Assembly: GCF_003073045.1 (NCBI RefSeq)
Contig: NC_037600.1
Span: forward strand, 17,531,419-17,595,418
Length of the DNA stretch: 64,000 nucleotides
DNA from: Pomacea canaliculata
Lineage: Eukaryota; Mollusca; Gastropoda; Architaenioglossa; Ampullariidae
Direction of reading: 5' to 3'
The notes under the pieces: model-generated
The model's input: only the letters and a program-made list of their open reading frames with translations
Database searches by the model: none
What the model was told of the DNA's origin: nothing
Made by a program: the position numbers and the translations under genes
In this document: positions 1 to 12,400 of the stretch, in pieces
Layout of the letters: the number at the start of each line of letters is the position of its first letter
Position numbering within the stretch: position 1 is the stretch's first letter

Positions 1-2485
1 GAAAATAGAAAGAAAGAATAAGGAATAAACAAAGAAAAAATTAGAGGAGATAATAAAGGTCGATGGTCAGAAAAAGAAGAAAATAAATAGGGAATAAACA
101 AAAGATGTGTCGACAGCAGATCCATCTCTTTATTCATCTATCGCTCTCATCTTTTTCTCTGTTCGTTTCTCATGTTCTGCCCCTTGCACGTGACAGCGTT
201 TTGGAGGTGACGGTGACATAGCTGAGAGGTCAGCGGCGGTAACTGCACGCGACAGGCACGTGCAACACAAAGCGCTCGGTTCAAACCTCGGGGTTAGCCG
301 CTTGCCTCTGGGGCCGTCATCCCTTAATGGCAAGCGACCTATGTATTCGTTAGAAGTTAACAAGACCCACCCCTGTCCCCCAGTGGAATATTGTGTGCCA
401 TCCTACACAGGTAGCTTCAATTTTGAAAGTTTTTTTTAATGTCCATTAGAAATCTTCACTACGATATGAAAAGCTCCTTGTCGAGACTGCATCGACTGTC
501 TGTAGATAATGTTCCGTTATCAGTTGATGCTACATTTAATGCTTTATGCCAACAGTCGTTAGTAAAGCTAAACAGGGAAGAAACCATTGCCTGATACAGA
601 GCACTCAGGGAAGAGGACAATCTGTCAGCCCCAAGTAAGAGCTATTTGCTTGTTTATTTATTAGGTAAACGTGAGTGGTTCGCACTTCTCATGATTTTTG
701 TGAGGGGTGAATGAATCAGAATTCAAAAGTCATTCTCCGAGAACCTATTTGATTATTTCAGTTAAAAAACATTCCCATATGACTATCTATACTCTGGAAC
801 ACACAGATTTAGAGTTCACTACATTAGTATCAACAATATAATCAGTTTTCTATTATTATTATTATTTCCTGTTTAGTTTTATTTAGTTTTTAATTAGAAG
901 TCAGAGTAGAAAGTCCCTGCCAAGCTGTAGTCAGCCAAAGGGTAGAAAATATCGGAAAAACTCAATTAAGGTGAGAGCTTGTAGAGAGAAGCTGACGACC
1001 CAGTGAAACAGGAGGCTGAGAAAAATAGAACTTAATTATTCAGGATTTAAGTTAACTCTTTGTAATTTGAAGTTTGATATCTTAACCTAGGTAAGAAGTG
1101 TAACAATCCTATGATGGACGTCACGTGAATAAGACTCAACATCTCGCCCCCATCTGCCCAGTCCACAGTTGTGGTGAGAAGCGAGTGTGTGGACATGGCC
1201 GAGCTGAATACCCCGGGTGGCATGGCTTTATGGAGAAATGTTCTGCGGCACTGTGTAAAGAGAAAAGGGCTTGGCATGGTCTCCGGGTAGGAGGGTGGCG
1301 AGATAACTAGTTGCCGTTTGCAGAAGACAAAATGCTGATCACTGTGTGGAACTGGCTTCATCTACTACATTGTTGCTGTCGATGCTGTTTGCTTGAATGT
1401 TGCTGTAGGTGCCATACATTTAGAATTGAAAATACCCAAGCTTAAAACCCAGTATATACGTAGATTCGGTGAAAGATCAAATATTTGTTCTCCCTAAAAA
1501 CACGCAGATTAGTGTCCAGGTAAATACCGTGCTACCCACCCCATCGCCATTGAGAGCAAAACATCCGCAGCTGGTCCTACTGCGCACCCGGAATAGCGCA
1601 GGTATTTGTTTTCACTTGCAATTGTTTCCACAAGAATTAGAAACTCCACGGTGCTGTCTGCTCCAGCTTTGTCATCCCTCATTATCGGTGTAATTATTGC
1701 TGTGCTCATCTGACGACAATATCCTGTCTCCGGGTGTGTGATGTTATTTTGCTTGTTATTATCTAACCCTCGCAATAACAGATTATTTTTCGATGTTTCA
1801 CCATGAACTGTAAGGAAAACGAGAAATTTCGTTCTAGGGAGATTATTTTAGCCGCATACAAATCTTCTTCACTTGAATTTAAGTTTCTAATTTACTTTGA
1901 TGTAGTAAACTAGACTTTGTAGTGATCCCATACGGTCAAGATGTCAACATGTCAACACTTAAGTAAGCCATGAGATATTTACAGCAACGTGCAATTTAAA
2001 AAAAATCCCCAAAATAATTGAAATAAAACTATTTAAGCTATTCAGTTAAAAAACTGTCTAAATTATACAGTTTGAATAAAATTGTCTTAAACACCAAGGA
2101 GTTGTTATTTTTTTTAGGATTTTTTAAAGCTGTTATGGATATTATCTTCAACTTGTAATACTATATTTTAAGAATTGACAATACGTTTAACTATGTAAAT
2201 GCAAAGCACAAACATTAAAGTTGGAAAAGGAATTTACTGTCTTTACAAAACAAAGCAACAACAAGATGAAAAGTTAAAATGTTTTAATGCGACATTTCAG
2301 TTTGATGACATGCGTTGAAGACTTCAGGAAGTATAGAAGCTGTAGATACGATAGGTATCGGCGACCTTCAGGTGACAGCGTGCTCGTGCAGTCCTTATCA
2401 AATTGCTCTTTGTAAACAAACATTCATAAACTAGGAACTCTAGAAAGCTTCCATCAGTTGAAGTACATGACAAAAAGACCATTCA
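1..2485. other. Intergenic, no gene recognised
   Basis: AT-rich DNA with only short unconvincing reading frames. No splice-flanked exon, RNA gene or recognisable repeat could be supported. Positions 180-340 are more GC-rich and contain a B-box-like stretch on the minus strand, which may be an old tRNA-derived SINE remnant but is too weak to call. Confidence 0.4.
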
Positions 2486-2559
2486 ATCGCTAGACCTTGT
2501 GGTCGATATGTATCGCTAGACCTTGTGGTCGATATGTATCGCTAGACCTTGTGGTCGGT
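2486..2559. repeat. 26-bp tandem repeat, three copies
   Basis: A unit beginning CGCTAGACCTTGTGGTCGAT is repeated almost perfectly about three times with a 26-bp period. It lies just downstream of the stop codon of the first chitin-binding gene, so it may sit in that gene's 3' untranslated region. Confidence 0.9.
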
Positions 2560-2622
2560 ACATGAAGTCCTAGTGCAACACTGACATCTGTACAGACTCG
2601 GACACCCGCATGGACGCCCTCA

Positions 2623-5042
2623 TCACCAGCCGGGCCTCGTGGTGGTGATGCGGTTTGGCCCCGGGGTCTGCTGGGACAGAGGAGTCCCGCACGTGGGGTC
2701 GTTGAGGCGGAAGGTGGTGACGTCACGGAATTGCACGTACTGGTTGGATGAGCACTCGCGGGACGTGCGCACGATCTGCTCGATGGAGTTGATGAGGTCC
2801 TCAGGGCGCGAGACACTCAGCGAGTTGAGGTAGGCCGGCCCAAAGCCTTCTGGGGTCACGCACCTAATGATCAACCAATAGAAACTCAGCAGCGGGGTCA
2901 CGCAGGTAGGGATCAGCCAATAGAAACTATGCAGTGGGTATTGTTCTACACCATCATGCTTCCTAATGTATTACTGTTCAAACTTTCTAACCTATGTCCC
3001 TGATTACAGGCTTTAATTTACCTACGTTACTAACTGATTACAGGTTTTACTTTACCTACTTCACTAAATAAAGTTCCGTCTGTCTCCAGGAGTTGAGCAG
3101 GATATCACTTCTCATGTCCTGCAGATTTGTCATCTGATCTTTTGTTTGCCCTTTTATAAGTCATGGCTGAAGACTGGAAGCTGCCTTTAAAAAATGCTTT
3201 ACCTTCATTCCCTAGCAACGACTCTAGGTACATTCTCTGGATTACTATGATGGCAGAATAGTGCATACACCACGTGACAAGTGAAGATGACAAAATAATA
3301 GTGCCTGGTACCACTCACTGCTCAGTGACTTACGTCAAGTTGGCAGCTGAGAAGACAGTGCCGAGGGCACACACGACGCAGGGCTGGTTGCCATGGCCAT
3401 TGTCGCAGATGAAGTGGACGTTGCAGTACTGGGGGTGCGGCGCCAGCACCGCCTCGCCAGCTCGACCCCGCACCTGACCGCAGGCCTGGTCAGCCATACT
3501 GGATCCTCCGCCTGTCAGGAGACAGACAGTCGGGTATTTACACCTATTCATATTCACGTTGAGCAGGACTACGTGTCACCAACGTAGTGGGCCCGTGACT
3601 GATGTGAACAAATGAAGGAGAGTGTTCACTACAGTAACATCTGCTCATTATGCTCATAACATTAGACTGTGGCTTCTGGACCTGGGGTGTGGAGTTATTG
3701 CTGTGCATAATCTGAACATGAAACTGTAGCTTCTATATTGAAGATAGCACAACGTAACCGAAATTATTTATAAAGCATTCCAAGAAGACTATAACAATAA
3801 TTATAAGAACATCAATAGGAACAGAAGCCGCCACTCTGGGTAGACGTGGTCTGAAAGCCAGTTTCTTCTGCTTCTTGTGCTGCTGCTGTGTACCCGTGTA
3901 CTGGAGAGTGAGATGTTATCTTCCGTACTGATGTTTCATTAAACCGTGTGAACATAATTTTGTGATCACCTGAACGTGTCTTAATTTAAGATTAAATAAT
4001 TCTCTCTCTAGAGAATCACTCCTCCCAGCCATGACAGTTAGACACATAAGGTCTTTCTCACCTCAGCCCTAGCAGCTAGGCACGTGATCTCGTGGGGTCA
4101 CTCACCTCTGGCCTGGCAGTTGGGGACGTAGCCACACACACGACTCTCTGGAACGAAGCCCTGGCCTGGTCCGCAGTCCTGCACCGTTGGCTGTCCATCC
4201 CAGCAGTTGAGGAACTTGGAGCAGTCAGTGGGGTGAGGGAACACTCCGTTACCCTGACACGACACTAACAACAGCCGCCACCTTAACATCACGTGGTTTG
4301 AGAGAGATTGGGGGTATAAAAAGACAATAATCAAGGTAGTGAATGAAAGATAATGTAAATGAAAGATAGAAGGAACAAGAGAGAAAGACAGGATGCTCAC
4401 GGTTCGGTGCTTGTCGTTCCACCCTGCTGGCTATCGCGGGTACCACACTGCACGTGGCCACAAGAAGCAGGGCGAGGACGTTACCCAACATCACGCTGCC
4501 TGCAACACGTCACATATATCACTGTACGTCACTGTACGTCACTGTACTCAGGTAGTGTGGACACCTGCTAGCAAGCTATGTTGACCATTTTGCCATCACG
4601 TGACAATTGACCAATTCTTTCAATTTGCTGTTGACAACTGTGATTCACATGGTGACTAAGATGTCACTGGTAGCAGTAATAATCTTTCCCGGGAACCATT
4701 AATACTACAACATTATATCGTCACACTTATACATTGTAAGTACAGTATAGTAAAAATAGTAAATAAAGCACATTGACCCTACTGTAAAGTGAAATATACT
4801 TTATAAATCTGATTTCATTAGTAATTATGATCTTTATTTTGTGTGATCCCCTAAACATGGTGGATTTGATCACTGACATTTAGTAATCTTTGATCACCGA
4901 GACAGGGTGATGTTGTTGATGTTTGTAAACACATAGGTCTCAGTCATGTACACACAGCGTCTACTTGACTTACTGAAAACTTACAAATACTACATCGCTT
5001 CAAATAACAGGCTACAGGTGGCGGCTTACCTGTCTTGAACAT
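2623..5042 (-). CDS. Secreted chitin-binding (peritrophin-A/CBM14-like) protein, gene 1 of a tandem pair
   Basis: Predicted from five coding exons: 5042-5030, 4499-4401, 4264-4106, 3511-3334 and 2863-2623 (690 nt, 229 aa). Intron phases are 1,1,1,2 and all sites are GT..AG. The first exon codes only MFKT plus one base; the second adds a hydrophobic signal peptide (VLALLLVATCSVV). Exon 3 holds a six-cysteine CBM14 module (CQGNGVFPHPTDC, FLNCWDG, VQDC, RVCGYVPNC), which in this family binds chitin in peritrophic or shell matrices. Exon 4 gives a second, less regular cysteine module (HPQYCNVHFICDNG). The last exon is a unique tail ending TTRPGW. The secreted matrix role is inferred. The paralogue at 9452-13220 confirms the exon borders, including the FKT start. 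Confidence 0.82.
2851..2931. repeat. 40-bp tandem duplication across an intron/exon border
   Basis: Two adjacent imperfect copies share GGGGTCACGCA near their start and CAATAGAAACT near their end. The downstream-in-gene copy carries the 3' splice site of the last exon of the chitin-binding gene; in the other copy the AG is changed. Confidence 0.75.
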
Positions 5043-5110
5043 TGTTGATGACAGTTGCTACCAACACCTACAGGTTGCATGGAACTGAGAGAACTGGGCA
5101 CTTGCCTTCC

Positions 5111-5117
5111 TTTTATA
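5111..5117 (-). promoter_or_regulatory. TATA box of chitin-binding gene 1
   Basis: Minus-strand TATAAAA lies about 70 bp upstream of the start codon at 5042, leaving room for a short 5' untranslated region. The paralogous gene has the same motif in a similar place. Confidence 0.6.
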
Positions 5118-5129
5118 TTCAAAATGAAG

Positions 5130-7045
5130 GGCCCGCAGGTGGGAGAAGATTGCTAAATTCCCTGCACAAACAGGCTTGTAGGGTCACTCCCTGAGGGATT
5201 GCTTGTACCGCAGGAGGAATTAGAATCGAAGAACAGAAAAAAAGGAATGAGCGCAATAGCAAGAGTGAAACAAATGGACTGCACCTCTCAACACATCACG
5301 CACGTGTTGCCTTGCAGTGTCGGGTCAGAAGGTCAGGTATTTACATTTCGAAGAATGAGACATTTGAGGTTAAGGGAGGAGGGTGAGAAATTCCTCAAAA
5401 AATTAAAAACTGCGCCAGCGAATGAAGCTGTGACTGTAGGAGAGTGTGAATCTCCACTCCCGGTAAAACAGTAGTAAAACTCCACTCAATGTAAGATAGT
5501 GTAAAAGTTTACTAACTGGTGTAAAACCACGCACACTGTAACAGAGTGTATAACACTAGTGTAATCATGGCCACTAAAAGGTCAGAAGGAAAATGTCTTT
5601 AAAGGCCATGAAATTTGAAGAAAATTTTATTTTTTAGCCATTTTGAAATGGTGTCACATGTGTTAAAAATGTTGTAATTAAAAGCAAAACAAATGATATC
5701 AAAACAATAGCGTTATCAAGTCAAGTTTAAATTTTAAATGTTGGATAAGACATAAATGTCAGTGAATGGCACCATTCCGATCTTGAGATACGAAGCTACA
5801 ACCAGTTTTTGCTGCGTCTCTGACTTTATAATTCACATCGATACAGTCTATGTGAGGATACAGCCAATGGTCAGGATACAGTCAATGTGAGGGTACAGTC
5901 AATGGTCAGGATACAGTCTATGGGGAGGATACAGTCTATGTGAGGATACAGTCAATGGTCAGGATAGAGCCAATGAAAAAAAGCTGCAAATATTGAGTGA
6001 GGGGCTTTGCCTACATTTTGTGTCTGTTGATCTTCACAGACGTGTGTCTCGTTAACAGAGAGAGGATGGTGTGTGTGTGTGTGTTTGTGTGGGAGAGAGA
6101 GAGAGGGAGGAGAGGTACAAGTGGTTATATTTGGATTTTGGAGCACGTGTGTTCAACTGAACTCATCAAGACTTTTGGAAAAGCAGGCTTCATATTGGTA
6201 GAGCCAGTGTATTACGATATAAAATGATCTTACTAATTTGCTTACTACCACATTGCATTATAAAGAATGAAGAAAATAAAACGATGATTTGCCACAACAT
6301 AAACTACAAAATAAAATAAAACAGAGGAAGATCACAGTGGTTGTGGAGGGTCACAACAAAACAATACAAAGCTGCGTAAAGACTGCTCGAACTCACAGGG
6401 GCGGGTGGAGAGATGGAAAGCCACCCCCTTATATTATCAAACAACAAAACTAAAAGAAATTTTAAAAAGTGTTAAATGTGAAAAACATTTGCTGATGTTG
6501 TTCCTGACTGTTTGCAACCACGAGGGCAACGTGCGGCAGGTCAGCTTACAGTTACAGGTGACGTGTCACCTAGAGCTAAGGTGTAGCTACAGGTGTGAGG
6601 ACACCGAGGGGCTGGATGGCTATAACAGGCTGAGAGAGAGAGAGAGTAACATGCAGAATTCATTGTGTGTCTACAGGTAAACATACATTGCACGACTTCA
6701 GGACAAACCTCAGATTGTTTGTCTCCTACCTCGCACTATAGCGGGTATTGTGTCAGGGTGAGCTGCAGTGCATCAGCTGCTCATTACTGCACCTGCCGCA
6801 CCTGCTGCACCTGCTGCATGCACTCCTGTCGTGCTGTGACGTGTCCTGCTAGATGTAAAGATACACATAAACTAAAATAACGAAACGTGTGTTGCAAGCT
6901 TTACATAAGAATCGTTATTTGTTGTTTCCTTCGTCATGTTACTTGTTTCTAATATTTTGTGCCTTTGTATACATTAAGTATATTTCTGTATATGATCTAC
7001 ATGTATATATTGACAATGATAGATATTTCCGTACTTGATCTATAT
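5130..7045. other. Intergenic between the chitin-binding genes, part 1
   Basis: No exon could be supported. It contains a 22-bp-type tandem repeat at about 5838-5975 and short purine-rich and GT-rich runs. The open frame near 5199-5474 has no recognisable domain and no splice or homology support. Confidence 0.4.
5838..5975. repeat. Degenerate tandem repeat with GGATACAGTC core
   Basis: About seven imperfect copies of a roughly 19-22 bp unit with core AGGATACAGTCAATG occur in tandem. No coding role is visible. Confidence 0.8.
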
Positions 7046-7204
7046 CAGTGGTTCTTAACCTTGTTTGAGGTACCGAACCCACAAGTTTCATATGCACATT
7101 CACCGAACCCTTCTTTAGTGTCATCACGAATTGCGGGTGTGTCTTGACCTGAGACCGACTCACCGAACCCTAGGGTTCAATCGAACCCCGGTTAAGAACC
7201 ACTG
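7046..7204. mobile_element. hAT-type MITE, 159 bp, with 8-bp target duplication
   Basis: The element starts CAGTGGTTCTTAACC and ends with the exact inverse complement of those 15 bases. It is flanked by identical 8-bp direct repeats ATCTATAT at 7038-7045 and 7205-7212. CAG..CTG ends and 8-bp target duplications are the signature of hAT transposons. It has no reading frame and contains several internal CCGAACCC repeats, so it is non-autonomous. Confidence 0.9.
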
Positions 7205-7212
7205 ATCTATAT

Positions 7213-9451
7213 TTATATATCGTGATAATGTATACACAAAGGAAGTGTATTTCTGTATATTATCTAGGTATATATTGATGATGTATTGATGTATACATTA
7301 AGAAGTGTGTATATGTATAAATGTGTCTTGATGATAATAATAAGTATATTTAAGCTTTAGATAATATTTTTTTTGCTTCGTTTTATTACTTGTTTCTAAT
7401 ATTTCGTGTCTTCCGCTATATATATATAGAAGAATATATCTGTATATGATCTACGTTTGTCTTGATAATAACATTGGGAGGTAGATATAAAAATGTGGTG
7501 TAAGCCTTTTTGAATCGGACAAAGTGACGAAGCCACACACACGGCCAGACTGAATCTTTAGACATTCAGTTAAAAATAATTTTAGAACATTATGGTATTT
7601 ATATTTGCCTTGGTATACATATTCAAGGTGACATCTTTCCAAATTATCGTAGGAAGGCATGGGCTGAAAAGCAACACTCTGACATTTACATACCGACACA
7701 CATACACACGCACGCACGCACGTGTCTTACTTAGCATACATCGCCAGCAGGTCCGGTAACAGGCGGGCGCAGGCAGTGTAGAACCACGAGCAAACATCGC
7801 GGCTGACCCTCCTTTCATCGCTCTAATCCTCACCTGTGTAAGAATCTGACCCTCCAAATCGTTAACAACGTTGGTCGACGTCAAAGATCGCCGAAAGTCG
7901 TTTGTGTCTGGCGCACAGAGGCGCCGACTAATGACGTCATGACTGCAAATAGCTGCCGAGGGTCTGTGTAGACAGAACATAGACATAGACACCTGTCTAT
8001 AGGCCGCATGCGCTCGTACATCTTTGGGACCATAGAGCTTCTTGTGGTGCTAACCCAGCCTGTGTGTGTGTGTCCCGGTCTGTGTGTGTGTGTCCCTGTC
8101 TCTCTGTGTGTGTCCCTGTCTGTGTGTTTGTGTGTGTGTCCCTGTCTCTCTGTGTGTGTCCCTGTCTGTGTGTTTGTGTGTGTCCCTGTGTGTGTCCCTG
8201 TCTGTGTGTTTTTGTGTGTCTGTCCCTGTGTGTGTGTGTGTGTGTGTCCCTGTCTGTGTGTTTGTGTGTGTCCCTGTCTGTGTGTTTGTGTCAGTCTGTT
8301 TGACTGTCTGCCGGTCTGCTTTCCTGAGCGCAGTCACCAATAAAGAGGATTGCCTGTCCTGGGTTCAGATCTCGTGTAGGGTCCACTGTTCTTTCTCTTC
8401 ATGCGATATCTGTTTACATGTTTGTTTGCTTTGTCCTGACATGGTCTTAGTTGCTGACAGCGTACAACATCAATTACACCTCCCTCCCCCCCCCACTCCT
8501 GTTTCCCTCAATCACATTCTTTAACTGCTACATGAAGCTGAAAACTACATTCGGTAAACTGCAAGCGCTTCACTACCATAATATTTTCTGTCTACTTTTA
8601 TCTTTTAAAGTGCTTTCTATTTTTCAGCAGTATATTAAATGTTGCGGCTTTTCATTTTTTTTTCATAATTTTTCAATTCGTTTGATGCTGTCGCACTCAG
8701 TCATCGTTTATTTCTCTTTTCAGCGCACTTTGTCTCTGTTTCCTTCATGCAAACCTCTAATTCCAATTACAGACATACATTCCTTTCATGCCAGTTTTCA
8801 CTTCACCACCGCAAAATGTATTTTAGCCAAGAAAGAGACTTCATTATTGTTTTATTTTTTCATATCCAAGTGACAGTACATTCTCATATCGAAAACTCAC
8901 CATTTGGATTATTTTTCACAAGGTTCAAGATGTGAAAAGCAAAATGATTCAAAGACACTGTGTGTGGAAATACGGCTGTTTACTGTTTTGATGACAGTAA
9001 CAGAAATAAACGTGTGAAGTGTTACTTGTCTCTGGATGAGAAGAAAGTAGAAAGAGGAAGTCCAATGGCTGTACTACATTCCTTATAAGAAACTCTTTAT
9101 ATGATTTTAGTAAGTTGTCTTCTGCTGCCGTTTGATTTAGCAGAACATTGAGCGTTAAAATACCTTCTGTGCACAAGAAGAAAAATAAGTTTCTCTCGGT
9201 TATCTAGAAAGGTTATTATTGCTTTGAAATTGTTCTCAGGGGTAATATCTTCCAAATACAGTGAAATATATTATGACATGCAATTTCATTCTCATTATTT
9301 ACAGCTTTATGAAGCTGTGACATGTGATTCTCGTTTTACGATTTCTTAGGCCGTTTCCTTTCGAAGTAGGATGAAAGCTGTGTTGCGCTGCAACGATCCA
9401 CGTGACAGGCTACAGGCAACACGTTGTGGCAGAGGCAGGGTACCCGACATT
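7213..9451. other. Intergenic between the chitin-binding genes, part 2
   Basis: No gene is supported. It has TATATA-rich stretches, a GT-rich low-complexity block (8061-8300) and pyrimidine-rich DNA. The minus-strand open frame at 7582-7992 has no recognisable domain. Confidence 0.4.
8061..8300. repeat. TG-rich minisatellite
   Basis: Irregular tandem units built from TGTCCCTGTC and TGTGTGTTTG run for about 240 bp. The reading frames in this block on both strands are artefacts of the repeat. Confidence 0.9.
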
Positions 9452-12400
9452 TCAATATTCGGGTGTGGGTCTTGGCAGGGGCTGTCGCGAGCCAACAGGA
9501 TTGCAGTTTGCATCACGGGCTCTCACGCCTGTCAGGTCGTTGAACTGCACTGCACGTTTACCGGTGCACTCCAGCTCGCCCTCGTACCTCACGCATCTGT
9601 AAGGCAGACATTCCTCTACTTACTCGTCTTCATTAAAGGTAGCAAGGTAGCAAGCAAGCAGGCAATCACACACGTGCTCAAACACTCCCCTCAATAAGGC
9701 CTCTCCACCTGCACGCACTCACCGATCAGCAGTGTCGGGGAAGTAGGTACCCACACTGCACACCTCGCATGGGGTGGTTGCCACCCCGTTTCCGCAGACG
9801 ACGTAAGCGTTGCAGAAGTCCGGGTGGGCGACGAGAGTAGCGTTGGCGAGCACCGGCAGCTGGCTACAGATCTGATATATCTGCTCTAACTTCCGCTCAA
9901 TAGCGGGGTCCTCGTCTGCCAGAGAAGAGAAATGACTGATTAACATAAACACATACCACAAAAGCAAGAGTTGTGGCTGATGTGGCTTCGTGGTGACCCG
10001 CTGGCAAGACATTTAGTCCACAGGACCTCCAGGAATACATAGAATACTGATAAGAGATTCATGGAATAATTTATCAGCTGAATAACATATAGGATTAGTA
10101 CTCTACTCTAAAATGTATAAGTGAATCCACTGAACAAGCTCTGTGCTACATGACAGTGTAGAGTCAAGAAAGTAATGTGACAAGCACACCTGACGGTTAC
10201 ACTCAGAGGACCCCACTGAGCAGTAAGACAGGTCAAGTATGAGGGAGCGGATGCTGTTTCACAGAAAGGACATATTTCACTCGGCCAGTTCGTGTTTTCG
10301 CTACCACATCATCATTCAAAGGTTGTAGACATCTTCTGTCATAAACGTAGTCAACGTATTTCCCGCCATAATCAGCAGCTAAAGTGGACCTGGAGGAATC
10401 TTAGACAGGAGTCGTGTTCCCTGCCCTTTGTTTTGCAATCAGTTTTATCATAAATACTAATTTTTTTTAGGGCTGTATAAGGCAAACCCAGGTATACAAT
10501 GCCCTTTTCGTAAAAAATGCAAGTTTTTAAATGAGCGTTTTTATCAAGTGATTGGGTCAACCATACCTCTGGCTATTTTGTAGGCGCAGTTCTTGGTGTT
10601 TTCGGCTGATGGCCAGTTGCAGGCTTTTATCCGTTCTTCGAAGACCAGGCCGGCCGTGCAGTCCAGGACCTTGCCATAGCCTTCCCAGCAGTTTACAAAC
10701 TTGGAGCAGTCATCTGCCACACTGAAGTCCCCCGACCGACCTTGGCATAGTGGGTCTGATAATGACAGAGAGACAGACATGTGGACATTTCCCGTCAGGC
10801 AAAGATTACCTTGATCTCTATATAAGATGGTTTGGACACTATATAGCAGACCTGGGTAAATGCCGGCCCGCGTGCCGGATCCGACCCGCCTCCTGTCTCT
10901 GACCGGCCCGCCCGTTGGCCCGCCCGCCGGTATATATACTATATATACAGTATTGGGTAAAACTGAGTTAGCTATATTCGTCCGGCCCTCTAAAACCATC
11001 CCAATTTCTCATGCGGCCCCTTGGGAAAATTAATTGCCCACCCCTGCTATATAGGATACTTTGAAAATTCTGTAAGATACCTTGGGCAATATATCAGATG
11101 CCGGTCTCTCTCTTTCTCTCCTTCTTTGTGTATGACAAAGGGAGAGAGCTTGAGTAACCAGAGAGCTTGAGTAAGAGTCTTTTTCATTAGTTAGGTCTAC
11201 CTAACTAATCAGTCAGTCAGTTCTGTCAGTGTCACTGTTGTGATCAGTGCATGACCCCAGGAAGTGGGGGAGTGAACTTTGCTCAGCTGCAGCCGTAAAA
11301 GACTAAAATATTCAGAAGGTTGTGTTACAGCAGGTGGAGGCTGAAGGCTCACACCAAACACAAGCCGCGGGGACAAGAAGACCAACAGAACGCCAAGCCT
11401 CAGACAAAGCTCGGGTATTGTCTCTCTCTGACAAACGTCAGCCGGCGTGTGAGATGAAAACTGTGGGGTGTGTGCGTGTGTGGTGTGGTAATTCTCACCA
11501 CAAATGCTAATGATGCTGAGAGGAGCGGCTGTAGGTCGAAAGGCTTAGGTAAGAGTAGAATGACTTGCCTTTGTGGCGTATCCTGACACAAGGGCCTGTG
11601 TTCATGGATTAAATTTATTCTCCATTAGTTGGCTTAGTCCACACGCACACACGCACGCACACACAAACACCTGGGCACGACAATAATCTCCCTTTGGTCT
11701 TCATAACATGCTATGACCACGCACTGATCATTGCACGTGATGCTCGTGTACTCAAACTCCGCTGTTCTGTGAGCAATGAACAGCAATGCTATCACTGACA
11801 ACAATTCTATAACAATGTATATTGTATATTCAACAATTTATATTATATATTCTACAACAAGTAAACACCATTTGCAGTATCCACATACTTGGTCCCACTG
11901 TCTCACGCTTCAAACGGTGGACTGATGAGCTAGCCACCATGGACACCAGTAGGGAGGCAATCACAATTCCGTTTGTCTTGAAATCTGAAAATAACCAAAG
12001 AGACTAATGTTACATCCCAACTCCGCACTGATTCAGTGTTCTAAGACCATGTTACTCCTTTGAAGCTCAGTTCTTTGGCAAGAATTATTCACCAATCATA
12101 TTTTAGTGCGGAGAAGACAGCTGATGATTTATCGTTTGTGGACAGCGTTAATACTTCCAGAATAAATCTTCTCTGAACTGATCAGAGTCCCCTTAATACA
12201 ATTCTAACTGATGATCAGAAAGCTGCACACCTTTGGTGACATATAATCTAGGGCTGCTGTTTGTAATAATCACATAGTGCCATTGGGTGTTGATGCAAGT
12301 GTCATCAGGAGGCAGCAGTGACTTGGGTCAATGTCCAGCAGGACGTCAGCTCAGCTCCATGACACTTCGTCCCTCATTTCTTTTAATCTTGCATACACTT

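Noticed and set aside
5199-5474. 91-residue plus-strand frame
   Set aside because: Starts at a non-ATG or weak position, has no domain and no splice or homology support.
7582-7992. 136-residue minus-strand frame
   Set aside because: No domain, signal peptide or splice pattern; low-complexity ACACAC DNA lies inside it.
8008-8524. Overlapping cysteine- and valine-rich frames on both strands
   Set aside because: Products of the TG-rich minisatellite, with no gene support.
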